Shown: piece after piece, positions 38,051-51,700 of the stretch
Position numbering within the stretch: position 1 is the first letter of the stretch
Layout of the letters: each line of letters begins with the position of its first letter
Assembly: GCA_028564675.1 (NCBI GenBank)
Contig: JAOVVO010000319.1
Coordinates: 23,572 to 87,571 of the forward strand
Length of the DNA stretch: 64,000 bases
Direction: 5' to 3'
From: Onchocerca lupi
Lineage: Eukaryota > Nematoda > Chromadorea > Rhabditida > Onchocercidae
Program-made: the position numbers and the translations under genes
Notes under the pieces: generated by a model
What the model was told of the DNA's origin: nothing
What the model saw: only the letters and a program-made list of their open reading frames with translations
Database searches by the model: none

Positions 38051-41000
38051 ATGATGCAATCGCAGCCGACTTATACCGTTGACCAGGTAAGTCAACTTTG
38101 CATTATATTAATAATCATTGACTCGATTAAACTATTTAATACCAATTTAATTAATTGTTATCGTCAAATTACTGGTGCAATTTTTGAGTTGCATAATTTT
38201 GGTAAATATTTACAACTGTTTCTAATTAGTGATTTCCATTCATTGATCGAATGATTTCAGTATTATTGCATCCAGTTCTTTTTTTTTCCTTAGTGTAGAT
38301 GGTTGATTATGCTATGAAACAAAATTTCATCCAACTTTTTGATGCTTACATTGTCTTTCAGACAATATACTATTCTTGAAATTTGGGAATGGAAAAGACT
38401 AATTGACTCTAACTACTTGATTTTGAGGACATTGTTCTTTGTAAACGATATTATTAGGCCAAAATGATAGATATTAGTCTGCTGATAATTACGTCTCATT
38501 TCTATATCTTCACATTATTGGACTGTTTTTGCAGAAAATAGAATGAGTGAAAAATTGTACCGAAAATTTCTAAATGGAGAAAATTTGAATCATCAATTTC
38601 TTTTTTTCCTTCAAAAGCAATTTTTTATCCTTAATTAAATTTTATTGACAAAAAAATGGAAAGTCGAAAAAATATTTGTTAAAATTCCAGTACATTAACT
38701 TAATAAATTGAATTATTCATATTTTGCTGGCAGTTTCAACTTTGGTGAATGCTGTCATTATGATTATTTTCGACTTTTCTTTCTGCTAAATGTTCTCTAA
38801 CAAAAATTAGCCATTAATCTATTGCAAGTTACAAATTAGTCGATTATTAAAGAAATTTACGGATTGCTAAGAGTTTATTAATGAAAACCAAAATAATTAA
38901 AATGACATGTTATTAGTGATGGTTAAAATATCATACTTTTTTCTTAAAATTTGAACAATCTAAATTGGTAATTTTTTTATAGGATGAACCAGGAAAAACG
39001 GAACAAACGGATTACAAATTTTGGTGTTGTCATTGCAACAGAAATGGGATAGATGACGTTACAAGAATCAATGATAATTCAGCGTTATCCAATGGTTCCT
39101 AGTTTAATATTTTGATTTTTTTGATTTGATTTGATTTGATTTGATTCATAAATGGAAATAGTTTGGTCTAATAATTTCGTCAAATTATTGTTTATTTCGT
39201 TTTGAAATTTTTATCAATTATTCACATTACCTTACATTTTTATTTGCATTTTAATCAATTATGAAACACCCATTAAAATCAGTTTGTCTGTTTTTTTAAA
39301 TATTGTTTTTACATAAATTTCATGTAATATTTTGATTTTTAAATGAACACACAATAGATACACACGTGGGTAAATGCTATATTGGATAGACGTGAATATA
39401 CGCAATTATATATATGCATACGTGTACACTTATATACTCTTCTATTTCTGGCGTGTCTAATAATCAAATTCAAAAGTTTTATGGAAAAATTTTCCAATTT
39501 TTCCATAATATAATTTTATTATAGGCGATGTGGTTACCCGGCAACCACTTCCGAGCAATGAAAATAATTATGTTCATAATAATTTAAACTTTTCTAATTA
39601 CGTTTCTGAAACCAAAAGTGATTTCTACGAAAGAAAACACGACTTAGACAGTGATAATGAAATGAAAACCAATATGAAAAGGTATATTTCCATAATTATT
39701 GAAATTGTTTCAAATGGCAGTAGATATTAATCTTGGTAATCATGATATGTGATAAGCTTAAAAAGATTCTATTGTTAATTTGCTTATGGTTCTAATTATT
39801 AATTTTCCTATGGATTCATGGTTCAGCGAAGAAAGCATGTTAATTGAGGAAAATATTTTCTACGTTCACTTTATATTATTATGGAAATATTTCAATCTCA
39901 TACGATACAACAAATTCGTTACATCCTTTCTAATTGATCAATTCACATCGATTATTTAAACTAGTAATAAGGCATCATCATTACAGCTAACTTTCCAGGT
40001 TGGAAGAAGAAAGTACAAATATAACGAGTACTGTACTGGATAATCTTATCAATGAATCAAGAAAAATGGAATCAGAAGAAGAACTGACAAAGTATGAGCA
40101 AAAGGTATATCTATTAGTTTTTAGTATGAATCATTCGATTCAAAATGCTACCCATCAAATTTATCAATGCATATTGCCAATAATTAATTTTTCTATCTGT
40201 GCACAAAATTAATTAAATGCTCGCACATATTTTAAGTAATGATAGATACTTTCTATAGTTGAAATGAAAGAGATAATGTAAGTGAAAGAAGTGGAGGTTA
40301 GTTATTACTGGAAGCGATTTGCGACTTATTGGTAGAAATGGAATGGAAAACAGCTTAAATTAAAAATAATTATTGTGGAGGTGAAGTTGACAAGATAATA
40401 TATTTCTATATGCACGCAGGATTTTTGCACCAGAAAATATTCCATGACGGAAATAATCAATTTTTGAATTAATCCTTGACAGTGTAAATTTTCAGGAAAT
40501 CAAAAAATTGCCCAATCGACAAGATTCAACTGGAAACGCATATAATATGAAAGATATTGTCATTTCGGATGCTGATGAAGGAAATTTTTGGGAATCAATT
40601 CCCATCAATGAGGAAACAACAAACGGGAATGAGCTTTATGGAAAATGTAAAGTATTATCAAAATTAACGATATTTGAACAATAGATAATATAGATTTGAA
40701 TAATATTAAACAGTATCAAATTTAAGCAAATTTACTGGTGGTTAAGATTTTTTTTAAAGTATGATTATTTGCTGCATCTGATATAATGCATATATTTTAA
40801 TTATTTAGGGATTGGTGATAATTACAAAGAGCAAGCTGTACACGGCAACTTTGATGATATTGCTGATTACGATGATAAAGAAGAATTCAAGGAAACAAAT
40901 AATGATTCGGATGCATCTATTATTTCTGGCCAAATTTCAGAATCAGAATCATTTGATTCTAGCCAGATTAAGGAGTCAGAAATTAAGCCAAATGACGTCG

Positions 41001-41386
41001 AATTTCTAAAGAACGTTGATGTGGCCAATGATTTTGAAGAAGATATTGGCAAATCTAGCAAGCCCACGAATAATTTAACCAGTTTTACTCACCGAAAAGT
41101 GTCACCTAACACTATTGAAAGCGATAGTCTGTCAATGATTTGCATTCCGGATGTTGATCTCGTGATAAAGGAAGAATTTGGGCGCGAAAATTTATCGAAA
41201 TTAGAAAATGATATTGATACATTCATACAAGCGAATAAAATGTATGCTAATGACGTGTCAAGTTCATCATCAAGTGATAGTGAAGAAGCACCTGATATAA
41301 TCATGCCATCTAGCAGTTCCGGAAAAATTATCAGTCGCACGGAGGAATCCGGAAAGACCGTATACAAGAATACTGAAGATAAATGA
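38051..41386 (+). CDS. Acidic Ser/Asp/Glu-rich protein, unknown function
   Basis: Exons 38051-38086, 38983-39094, 39525-39681, 39999-40104, 40496-40646 and 40809-41386 join in phase to 379 residues and a TGA. The start is the first of two adjacent ATGs; a TCTATCAG 19 bases upstream could be a trans-splice acceptor (inference). I recognise no domain. Near the N-terminus is a short cysteine cluster, FWCCHCNRNG (about residues 21-30). The rest is rich in Asn, Ser, Asp and Glu, with ISESESFDSSQIKESEIK and a SSSSSSDSEEAPD tract near the C-terminus, typical of a disordered protein with casein-kinase-2-like acidic serine sites. No signal peptide or membrane segment. An AATAAA lies 34 bases after the stop. 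The astacin gene follows 1.36 kb downstream on the same strand. Splice structure makes a real gene likely; function is unknown. Confidence 0.8.
39121..39145. repeat. TTGAT pentanucleotide repeat
   Basis: Five perfect TTGAT units in intron 2 of the acidic-protein gene. Confidence 0.9.
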
Positions 41387-41419
41387 TTGAGATTAAGATG
41401 CTCCAGAAGATACTGAAGT

Positions 41420-41425
41420 AATAAA
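41420..41425 (+). terminator. Polyadenylation signal AATAAA
   Basis: Canonical AATAAA 34 bases past the stop codon of the acidic-protein gene, supporting 41386 as its true 3' coding end. Confidence 0.65.
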
Positions 41426-42742
41426 CAATACAAAAATGTGTCAAAAAATGATGATGATGAAATACTTATCGCTAATTTATTCAGAGGAGGATTAATATGA
41501 ATGAAAAAGTGATGGACAATTTTGATCTCTTTTTCTTCTCATAATTTTTGTAATAAATTTGATACAGTAAAAAAAATTTGATTGTAATTTTAAGAATCTG
41601 TAAATAAATCAAAAGAAATGAATTTTCAAACACACATAAAAATTTTGTAGAAAGATGGTGCAATATCTTGATAACCTACGAATCTGCTATATATTGAAAG
41701 CTATCTTCAACTTCCAACTATCACTCCAGTTGAACTCGGAAGGTTTACCTTGTTTGACCACAATTTTGGTTTGGATCATTTCCACCTATCGTGATAATTT
41801 GCTTCGCACAAATTTAAAAGATCTTGTATATTTCCTGTTTTCAATCTTCTGTTTGGACATAAAAAGAACAACAATATTTGAGAAACCATTGTTCGAAAGG
41901 TGTAAAGGTGAAATCAGAATATGAAAAGGTTAAAGGATTTTCTGGTTTTCGATATTAATTAATGTTGCTTATCGATATTACAACAAATTTTTGACGTTCA
42001 CAAATATATTATGCTACACGTACTGCTTCTTGATATGAATCGTTTATTGTCCAGCTAGACTAATTTATGTCGTTAGACATCATTCCGTATAGTACATTTT
42101 AGTATGTAAAATCAAAAATATCACCAGATATGATATTTATTTGAGTCAATAATTTCATTTATCTCATATAATTTTTTTCAAAAGTTTAATATGCGCTTCA
42201 TAAAATTTTTAATATTTTTGAATTCGTAGCAATGATTCATCAATGTACCTGTCCTTTTGTTTATTACAATAACATACCTTAGAATTTTTAAGATTAGATC
42301 GGGAAAGAATTTATCATAAATAAGATGTAGATTGTTGTATTTTTCTCAGTTCAAGGCGAAAGATTTCAAATTGGTTGCTCCGTATAGAATAATGATGAAA
42401 TTCCTGATTAATTTCATGATTTCATACCTTTCAATTATGAAAGCAGTCATTTGAATGATTAGGTTAGCCATTTGGTCCATAATTGTGATCTTATGCTTTA
42501 GCACAGATTCCTTCTTTTTTTCTAAACTTTTTAATAGAATTCAAGAAAAGGCAAAAGTATGATGACTAGTTGATGAAGATAATTTCTTCGAGCATTTCTT
42601 AACCGGTTGCTGCGATTAAAAAGACGAGCTCACAATGAGGACATTTACATGAAAAGGTATTTGTGGTATATGTGTAGATTTCGATTCGTTTTCTTCCATT
42701 CATCTTCGATAGATTTATCAGAGAAAAACAATTCTGATCACA
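41426..42742. other. Intergenic between acidic-protein and astacin genes
   Basis: Contains a plus-strand frame of 89 codons (41655-41924, ATG to TGA) and, in another frame of the same stretch, PTITPVELGRFTLFDHNFGL (about 41707-41766). Both look somewhat protein-like but they compete and have no splice-supported partners, so I leave the stretch uncalled. TTTATCAG ending at 42721, 21 bases before the astacin ATG, fits a trans-splice acceptor. Confidence 0.5.
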
Positions 42743-45700
42743 ATGAAGCAGGTTATCATCTTTCCTCAACTTTTCATTTGCTTCTTTGTTCAATCATTGG
42801 AACATTATCGAACCCAGAAAGCATCACGACATACGTTGGATCATATCAAACAACTTATCACTTTAAACACAAAAAGGTTGTATTTTGTTTCATTCATTTT
42901 TGTATCGACAATTTCTGCCAGACTTAAAATTTAATCAATAATTTGAAGAATTCTGAACATTATCAAATTGATACCATCTAATGAATCAGCATCACTGTTT
43001 CATCGGCGAATTTTTAATTTTACAGGCAGATCGGAAATTTAGATGATAAAACACTAGCTGATCCATCAGTATTACAGCAGAGGGATCCTGAAGCAAAATG
43101 GCATCATAATGAACTATCTATCAATGATCCAGATGAATATTATCAAGTTTGTTTTATCTTAGCTTCTCTTTTTCTTTTTGATAAGTTTTTCAAAGATGAC
43201 AACTTTATTTTATTATTTTTGTTCTTTTTCTTCTTTTTTTCTTTTTTTTTTTTTTGAAAACTTACAGATCGTTTAAAAAAAGTATGAAAAACTAGCTTTT
43301 CATTTTACATGAAATATGGAATAATTTATGAACCAACTATAACAAGAATTGATATTTCCTAGATTGAAATGTTTTCGAATAAATGTCATGAAGGTTTTGA
43401 AATTTTAAAAAGGATCAAAATATTGAAATTCCAAAAGAAAGCTCGTTTTTTCTGCTTTTTTTTTTAGGGTGATGTCGATTTATCGGAAAAGCAAGCCGAA
43501 TTGCTAAGCGAACATTTTAAAAATAAAATTGTTTTGAAGGAGAAAGATGGTGCAATTATACGCCGAAAAAAGTATTGTTGATGGATTTCCTGATTTCAAA
43601 CATATTTTATTTCGTTACAAGCAGTATATGCAATTAATTAAATTGAACTGCATTATTTTACTTCGTCCTTCTTTTTTTTTCTTTTTCTATTGCTTTAACT
43701 AATGAATGTTTTCTGTGCAAAACTTGTCTAATTATATGAACTAAAACTTTCGTCATCAGCAATACCAAGGATAAATTGCTTCAAAATTTGCCGAAAACGA
43801 AATTTTTTTATTCTTGTATTTGCAAGACAATATTGTGCAGCTTAGTCTATTTCAATTTAAATTAAACTGACTTAAATTTATTTTAATTCAGACTAAACTA
43901 ATTTGAACTCAACTTTCTCCAGGCAGTCTTTTTTATTGTGCAATTCTTTGTTTACAAAAAAGCACTGATATTTTCAAAAACATTAGTTTTCGTGTGAACA
44001 TCACATGTTTGGTAATTCGATCTCGGAAATTAATAGACCAAAGTTTTTGAGAATTTTTTAATTTTTGGATTTAAATAGGAATAAATTCTGGATTTTTAAA
44101 TTTTTTAAATTTAAAGTCCGACCTTTTTTTAAGTTGAGGAAAACCTTCTATTAATTTTCATGATGAAATTATCGAATATATAACATTCACATAAAAATGA
44201 ATATTTTTGAAAATATCAATGCTTGTTGTAAACACAGAAATACCAATAAAAAAAAAAAAAGAGAGAGAGAGAGAGCGCTGGAGAAAATAATAGTTTAAAT
44301 CAGTTTAATCTGATTTAAAATAGATTCAAATTAGTTGAGTCTAAATTATAATAAATTTAAATTAGTTCAATATAAAAATAAATTAAGCTGCATTATATGT
44401 CTTCATGACATGTTTATATTTGTAAGAAGAGGATTGAAAAATCCTGTTTCTGATTAATTTGAAGCAATTTATCTTTGATAATGCTGATGACGTAAATCGT
44501 AGCTTGTATGATTAAACAAGTTTTGTGGAAAAACATCCATTAATCGTGTCGATGACGAATAAAACTTGATATTATTGTTCAAATTTGGAATTTGCGACTT
44601 GTATCTGATCGATAAATGCATTCAGATGCGTATGTACTTTTGTTATAATTAAATTAAAATTGCATATTCCGTTTGCAATGCAAAAAAAATGCTCGAAAAT
44701 ATGATTCAAGAAAATTTCTATAGTAGATTTAACTACTTCTTTTAAATAATCAAAGTTTCACTTTTCTTAGAAGCATTGGCCGTGAACCACTTTACGTACG
44801 ATGGAATCGTAAACGTCCTATCAGTTATGATTTTGCGGAAAGCATTCCATCAAGAACACGTGAAAAAATTCGCGCAGCAATAGCGATGTGGGAAGAACGA
44901 ACATGCATACGTTTCCAAGAAAATGGCCCAAATGTAGATCGAATTGAATTTTTCGATGGTGGCGGATGTTCAAGTTTTGTCGGCCGAACAGGAGGCACGC
45001 AAGTAATTTTGGAAGCAAAATTTGTTGTCAAATAAATTTATGATTTTCTGAAAATAAAAATCATCCGTATCTCTAGAGAAAGAAAGCGAAAGAAAAACTT
45101 TTCACATTAATTGATAATTGAAATAATATTTTGCAATAAAAATTTCAGGGAATTTCAATTTCAACACCAGGATGTGATGTTATTGGTATTATATCACATG
45201 AAATCGGTCATACATTGGGAATATTTCATGAACAAGCACGTCTCGATCAAAAAAATCATATTTTCATTAATTACAACAATATTCCATTAAACCGTTGGAA
45301 TAATTTTTCTCCATTATCAGAATATGAAGCCGATATGTTTAATCTGCCCTATGATACCGGTAATTTTTCCTTTTCGTGATGACAATTTAATAATATTTTT
45401 ATTAATTATACATCAATTATATTACAAAAGTGGCAATAATAAATTAATTTTCAGAAAGTTCTTTCATTTAAAATTTTAACCTGAAAAGTTTTTAAAGAAA
45501 AGAAAAAGAAAAATTCTCAAATACAATTTTCCCTAAAATTTCATTATATTTATAGGATCAGTAATGCATTATGGGCCATATGGGTTTGCAAAAGATCCGT
45601 ACATACCAACAATTACAACACGTGATAAATTTCAGCAGTACACGATTGGCCAACGTGAAGGACCATCATTTCTGGATTATGCAGCTGTTAAGCTTTACCT

Positions 45701-48700
45701 AACAACCGCATTAATGATATTGTCATCTATGGCTGATAATTTCAATAACTGTAAATTTGAGATCTCGAATCTGAACTTCTAACATTTACTAAAATTCCTT
45801 TCCAATAAGGTGTAGATGATAATAAGATGTAGATAATAATACTTCATGGCTGATAACTGTTCACAGATAAAGTCTATCAGTTTTAAATTCTTTTATCAGT
45901 AATGAACTAAAAATAATTTAAATTATACGAGAATAAACAGTTACTGTATCAAAGCTTAAAATTAGCTAATATAATTTTAAAAAGTTTGAAATATTTGCAA
46001 GGATTCATCATAATAATATACTGCGACTAGCAAATTTCAAATTATTAAACAAATCAAATTTTTTTTTTTTTTTTTGCATTATTTATTATGACAATGCTGT
46101 AAGATAGTTGTCTATCAGTTCTAATCTATGAACTGAAATAACGTAATGCTTAAATATGGTCTAATTGATTAATGTTCTTCCTTTTGATTTATAAAGTTTA
46201 CTTAATCAGTATTAAATAGATATTAATTTTCCGTAAAAATAACATTATTTTCTTTGTTTATTACGGATATTTCAAAATATATATCTTTTCAGATAAACGC
46301 CGCTTATCGGTGTACAGAACAATGTACTGATATGCACTGCAATCATAATGGTTATCCGAATCCTAATAATTGTGCGAAATGCTTATGTCCAGATGGTTTT
46401 GCTGGCCGTACCTGCGAATTTGTTCAGTATACATCTTGCGGAGCTCTTATTAAAGTATGTAGTTTTTTGGTTTCTTTTTTAATTAACAATGTTATCATGT
46501 TAACAGATTCTTAAACGTCAGTTCTCATAATTTCTCTGAATTTGATTAATCATTTCCAAAAACGGATTCAAACTTAATGTTTTATCTCCGAAAACGAATT
46601 CAAACTCAAACTCCTAAAACAGATTCAAACTTCCAGTCTATTTTTTGTTTTTTATGCAAGTTCGCAACTCATTTCGTCATCTTGTATTTATTGTTAGTAC
46701 GAATAGCGCTGTTGTGGAATTTGATCTAATGATTTTCCTGATAATAGCATAACTATCCTCGAAAGTCGTTTTAAAGGTGATGTGATTAATAATTTATCAA
46801 ATCATTTCAATCAATACGTCTAGGATTCAGATTACTAAAGAAATCAACGAAACAGAATAGATCTCCTAATTGATAGAATCCTCTACGCGTACCTCAATTA
46901 TGTGTGCAGGTCATAACCTGGGCTATTCTATTATTTCAATCCTTTTTCGAGTAGCACCATATTCCTGAAAGGCCAAGCCAAATTCGTCGTTGGAACCGTC
47001 ACTCCACCGCTTAACTATCAGATTTTTCCCTTCCTCTCCAAGCAAGTTCAACATATGCTTTTACCTTGATCATTAGAAGAAGCATTACTATGAGAATCAT
47101 TTCAATAATTATCAGGAAGATGATCCAAATCTTGATATATTTCACTTTTTTTAGGTGATAGGAATACTCTTAAATAACACTTCCACGAATTATTATAAAG
47201 AGATTTTGAACTGTCATGATTTTTTTCTCTAATTTTCAACTAAACCAAAATACCGAACTTTTACTCCTCAAATTGTAAGAAGATAGAAATTGATGAAATT
47301 TAATTCTGATATACTGAACAATGGAAGAAAAACCCTTTATTCACATAATTAGAAGATGTTTTTTGTGATAAGATTGAATGAGAGGAAGAGGAGGAAATGA
47401 TGAATTAAACGAATGGAAGAAGAAAAGGAGGAAGAGAGAGAAAGAGAGAGAGGTATATATATTACAACCAGATTATTTTTATTCTGAAATGCAATTTTAG
47501 AGAAATTATGCTAGAATATTCGACAAATAAGAAATATCCAAATTTTGGATATCTCAATCTTAATAGGGATCAGCTCGATAGCTACCATTAATGATAGCAA
47601 GTTGGACAAGTTGACGACGCTTATGCTCATCATCGTTGCTGCTAAGCAATGCCTTGATATTGTATATGCCATTTGTTAACTTTTGAGCGCAACGATCATG
47701 CGAGTAATCTGTAGCAATGATAAGCACATGAAGGGGTTCTGATAAATGCTCCCAACCGATACGATTACGAAGACGTGCTTCACGGCGAGCATCCTGAAAA
47801 TTCATCCGAATCAACTCCTTATATCCTGTCTTACTCATATCATAGCCCGAAATCATGATGTGATGGAGTTATTAGATAAAATAGATAAGAAAGAGAAAGA
47901 AAAGAATGATAAGGAAGATTCAACAATCTGTTACTTTAACAGAACCCCTTCCACGTATCAAAATGCGGCATTCGGTCTGCGCTTCAAGTTGTTTTACTGA
48001 AATTCCTCGTGGTCCAAGAATGCGTCCGATCAATTTGCAGTCTGGGCGTTCAGGAATCATTATTTTTTCTTGAATTGTGATAAGAGGTCCTTTCATTGTC
48101 TACAAGATAATTTACAGAAGTGTTTGGAAATACTGAATAAGTTGCATTCAAAATATACTAAAAGTATTGAAACAATAATTCTTGAGAACGGAAGTCAAAG
48201 ATACAAATGATGCGTTTAATAATTATAAATAATAAAATATAGAATTATAACTAAATGACAAATTTTCATCAATTTACAAAATTCATCGGCATGTACGATC
48301 GATTTCTTATATCACCGATTGTTATTCGAGAATGATGATAAGTTAGCATTTGTTCATCACGTAAAGCACGCGAGTAGATCAGGTTCCAAATACGGTCGAT
48401 TTCGGTGGTAAGCAATGCGTAAGTATGGCGAAGAGAATGAGGATGTTCAATTTGTATAGAATCTAACATACGCATATCCTTTATCAGCTCGTCCAAATAT
48501 CTGCAAATTCTCGAATTCGTTATTACTATCTTCAAAAGAAGAGCAAAAATAAAAGAAGAAATAGGCGAAGAATCCCGCAGTAATTCGAATAGCAGAAAGA
48601 AGAATTCCTGGATACCTTGCGCTATCATAGGGACCGTCGCGACTAGGAAGCTCCGGTGAAGCATCCCGAACTTTAGGAATTTTAGAAACTTTGGGAGTAA

Positions 48701-51700
48701 GAGAAGAAGCATTCGGTGCATTCTGCTCGGGAGATTGACCTGTATCACCACTTTCCTCAATTCCATCCATAATTTCTCAACGCGAAGCGAGAATACAAAA
48801 GAAACGCTTAAGCAATTTCAATATGACAATGATGATTCCGTTTATTTTTTTTGCTTTTTATAGCTTCGTCATCGATTTTAGATATGGTAATTTTTCTTGA
48901 AAATTTATGTAAACATTGCAAGTTATCACAAAATTAATTTTGAATTTGAATAAAGCTGTGGATGATAGCAATATTACCACATCATTATTTATCAATTTAA
49001 CTTATTTCTCATAGTTTTTTCTTTTTTCAGATTGTTCACCATTTTAACTTATTCTTTGACAATTCTTTTCAAATTTTTTATAATTGGGCCTTTTCAAATC
49101 AAATTTGAATTTATCATTTATTTAATAATGCAAATATAATGAATTTTTTTTCATGATTTTCTATATTATTTTGGTGAAAATATATATACCCAACTGACAA
49201 ATAGATATAATCTAAAAGTAACTTCAATTGTTGCTCTTCAACTTCATAAATCATTACAGTAATTATTTTTAGAATAGGCCATTAGGTTCATCCTTCGCTC
49301 CATTCTTATTTGATTTAATATATCTATCGTTTATCTTTTCTTTGCCTTTCTCTTGACCTTTCTGGTTTCTGACGATATGTTAATCCGCTAAAATTATTCT
49401 TCATGTTTTTTATTTGTATCCAAAAATTCTTCAAGTCAAAATATTCTGCTTGTTTATGTCATTTATATTTTTCGAAAAAATCCCCCAATGTTCCTTTTAA
49501 CCCTAATTTTACTTCGCTAAGTTATAAGTAAGACTTACAAGTTTTGTTCCTTATAACTTATAAAGCTTTACTCCTATAAATTATAAGTTTACTTAAAACT
49601 TGTAAAATCTACCAAAAATTGATTCATTTATACGATGTCATTGGCCAATGATGCTTCGCTTAGTCTTCGTCAAATTATTCTTTTAACTTACCTGAAACTT
49701 TTAGCATATAATTAGAATTCATTACTGATTCGGATTGAATTTATTCAGTTATATCTTGATTAATTTAAAGCGAGTAGTAAATGATTTTGTCACAAACTTA
49801 TTTATTCTTTACAAAAATATATCTCAGTGGATTCTCTAACTTTTTCAATCAGTTTATTTTCAAAATATCTCTTTCGAAATTGAAATAACAGAATTTTTTG
49901 AAGAAAGCGAAATATAATTGTGCGAAACTGTAAAAATTAAAAAGTGGAAGCTAAAAGTTCCAATGTAAGAATTTTATCGAAAAATCAAATGTTCATTGTT
50001 ATAAACTTTTTGAAAACTTGGTGAAAAAACTAAAAGCCAAGTATATTAAATCTTCGCTTGTTCTTCTGACAAAAAAAGAAATCACACAGATTCAATTTTC
50101 TCTAAATTAATGACATCCGATTGTCTCCATCTGTACATTTGATGTCACTTTTTTTAGGTGAAGAAGATGCCTGTTACGATTTCGAGCCCAAATTATCCAG
50201 ATTTTTTCAACGCTGGTGACCAATGTATTTGGTTGCTTGAAGCTCCACGTGGTGAATTCATAAATTTGCAATTTATTGAAAAATTTCAACTACAATGTGA
50301 AGATACATGTGATAAATCTTATGTAGAAGTGAAAACTGGAGCTGATTTTCGAATTACTGGATATCGGTTAGTAGCAATTTCAATAATTCTTAATTTATCG
50401 GTTATATTACTTCGCATTAAAAGTTATAAATTTGAAAAAAAAATGCCTGGAATTTTACAAAATGTTATTTTCATGAGTTCCAATCGTCAGATTTCAAATT
50501 CTTTTTCTTTTACAAGAGAATGAAACTTTTTCTGATTTATGTTGTTTGAATCCTAGATTTTAAACATACATTAGTCAACATTGGTGATAGCTTTTTTACA
50601 AAATTCTTCCGCAAAAATCCTATTTTATTTAATTTGCATATCGATCTACTATATATATTCCTGCGCTATCTTACTTGTACAGGATGCATGTGCAAGAATC
50701 TCCCATTAAATTTGTATGTATCAGCTTACCATTTTTTGAGCATGCAATTCATTTATGCAAATTTTTACTCCCAACATTATATATCAGTTTTGTGCTATTT
50801 CTCAGATTTTGTTGTTCGCGAACACCACGTCATATATTTCAATCGGAGACAAACGAAATGGTAGTGATATTTCGCGGTTTTGGTGATGCGGGAATTGGCT
50901 TTAAAGCTAAAGTTTGGTCAAACATAGACGATGAGATAACTGTAAGATAAAATTTTCTGTTCTTTGTTTGAAATTTTGACATATTTCCAATTCGTTAATG
51001 TTGAGAGATCTTTGTAGCATACAATTTTACCAACTGAAATGACACCAACTGTTGAAACTATTACCACTCCTACGATAACAACTACTACTGCTTCCATGGT
51101 ATCACCACCCAAGAAAAACAATATCACCTTCACAAGAATTGCTATTACTACTACTCCGACTACTACTATTAGTACGACTACGGCCGGTACGATATCACTC
51201 ACCGTAACTAGTAATACTACACCTGTGGTAACTGAAAATGTTACTGAAGATCGTACTGCACCATCACCACCAGTCGACAATCGAAAAAAAATAAGTGGTA
51301 AGTAAATAACTTAATTATTTATTGATAATTTTGATTTCTTTTCATAGATTGGATTTAATATGAAGCTCCATTAGAGAGCTATACATAAATGAATAAATTT
51401 AAAAAATGCAAATATCATTCCACAAATTTATACCTTTCAAGTAATTGGATCGCATTTTTTCATCGTTTGAATTTGAGACATAATAACATTCAATATTATA
51501 ATAAAACGAAAATTTAGATATCTGTCGGAAATAATTCTGAATTATTTTATGAGAACTTAATGTAGAAAGCGAAAAAATCGGTTATAATTTGTTTAATTAT
51601 AATTAATTCAGTAGATATTAATCAATATTTCAAAAATGGATTTATTCATCAGGTGTATTTATTATGAAATTTTCTATCTAGAATAAACAGGAAAGTTTCG

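Noticed and set aside
45564..45782. Astacin exon 6 read on to KLYLTTALMILSSMAD
   Set aside because: The EGF exon starts INAAYRC, and astacins continue DYAA-INAAY; splicing at GCAGCT/GTTAAG restores this exactly in phase.
48269..48766. Single 165-codon minus-strand frame through STAR exons 1 and 2
   Set aside because: It crosses a GT-AG intron; its first part is out of frame with the real exon 1 (MDGIEESGDTG...), and only its C-terminal part (from YLDELIKD) is the QUA1 exon.
50634..50805. Plus-strand frame upstream of FCCSRTPRH
   Set aside because: Intronic: a CTCAG acceptor at 50801-50805 joins in phase with the CUB half ending GYR, and the upstream residues are not CUB-like.
50918..51280. 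120-codon minus-strand Val/Ile-rich frame
   Set aside because: Complement of the Thr-rich linker exon; ACT/ACA repeats automatically give a Val-rich open frame on the other strand.
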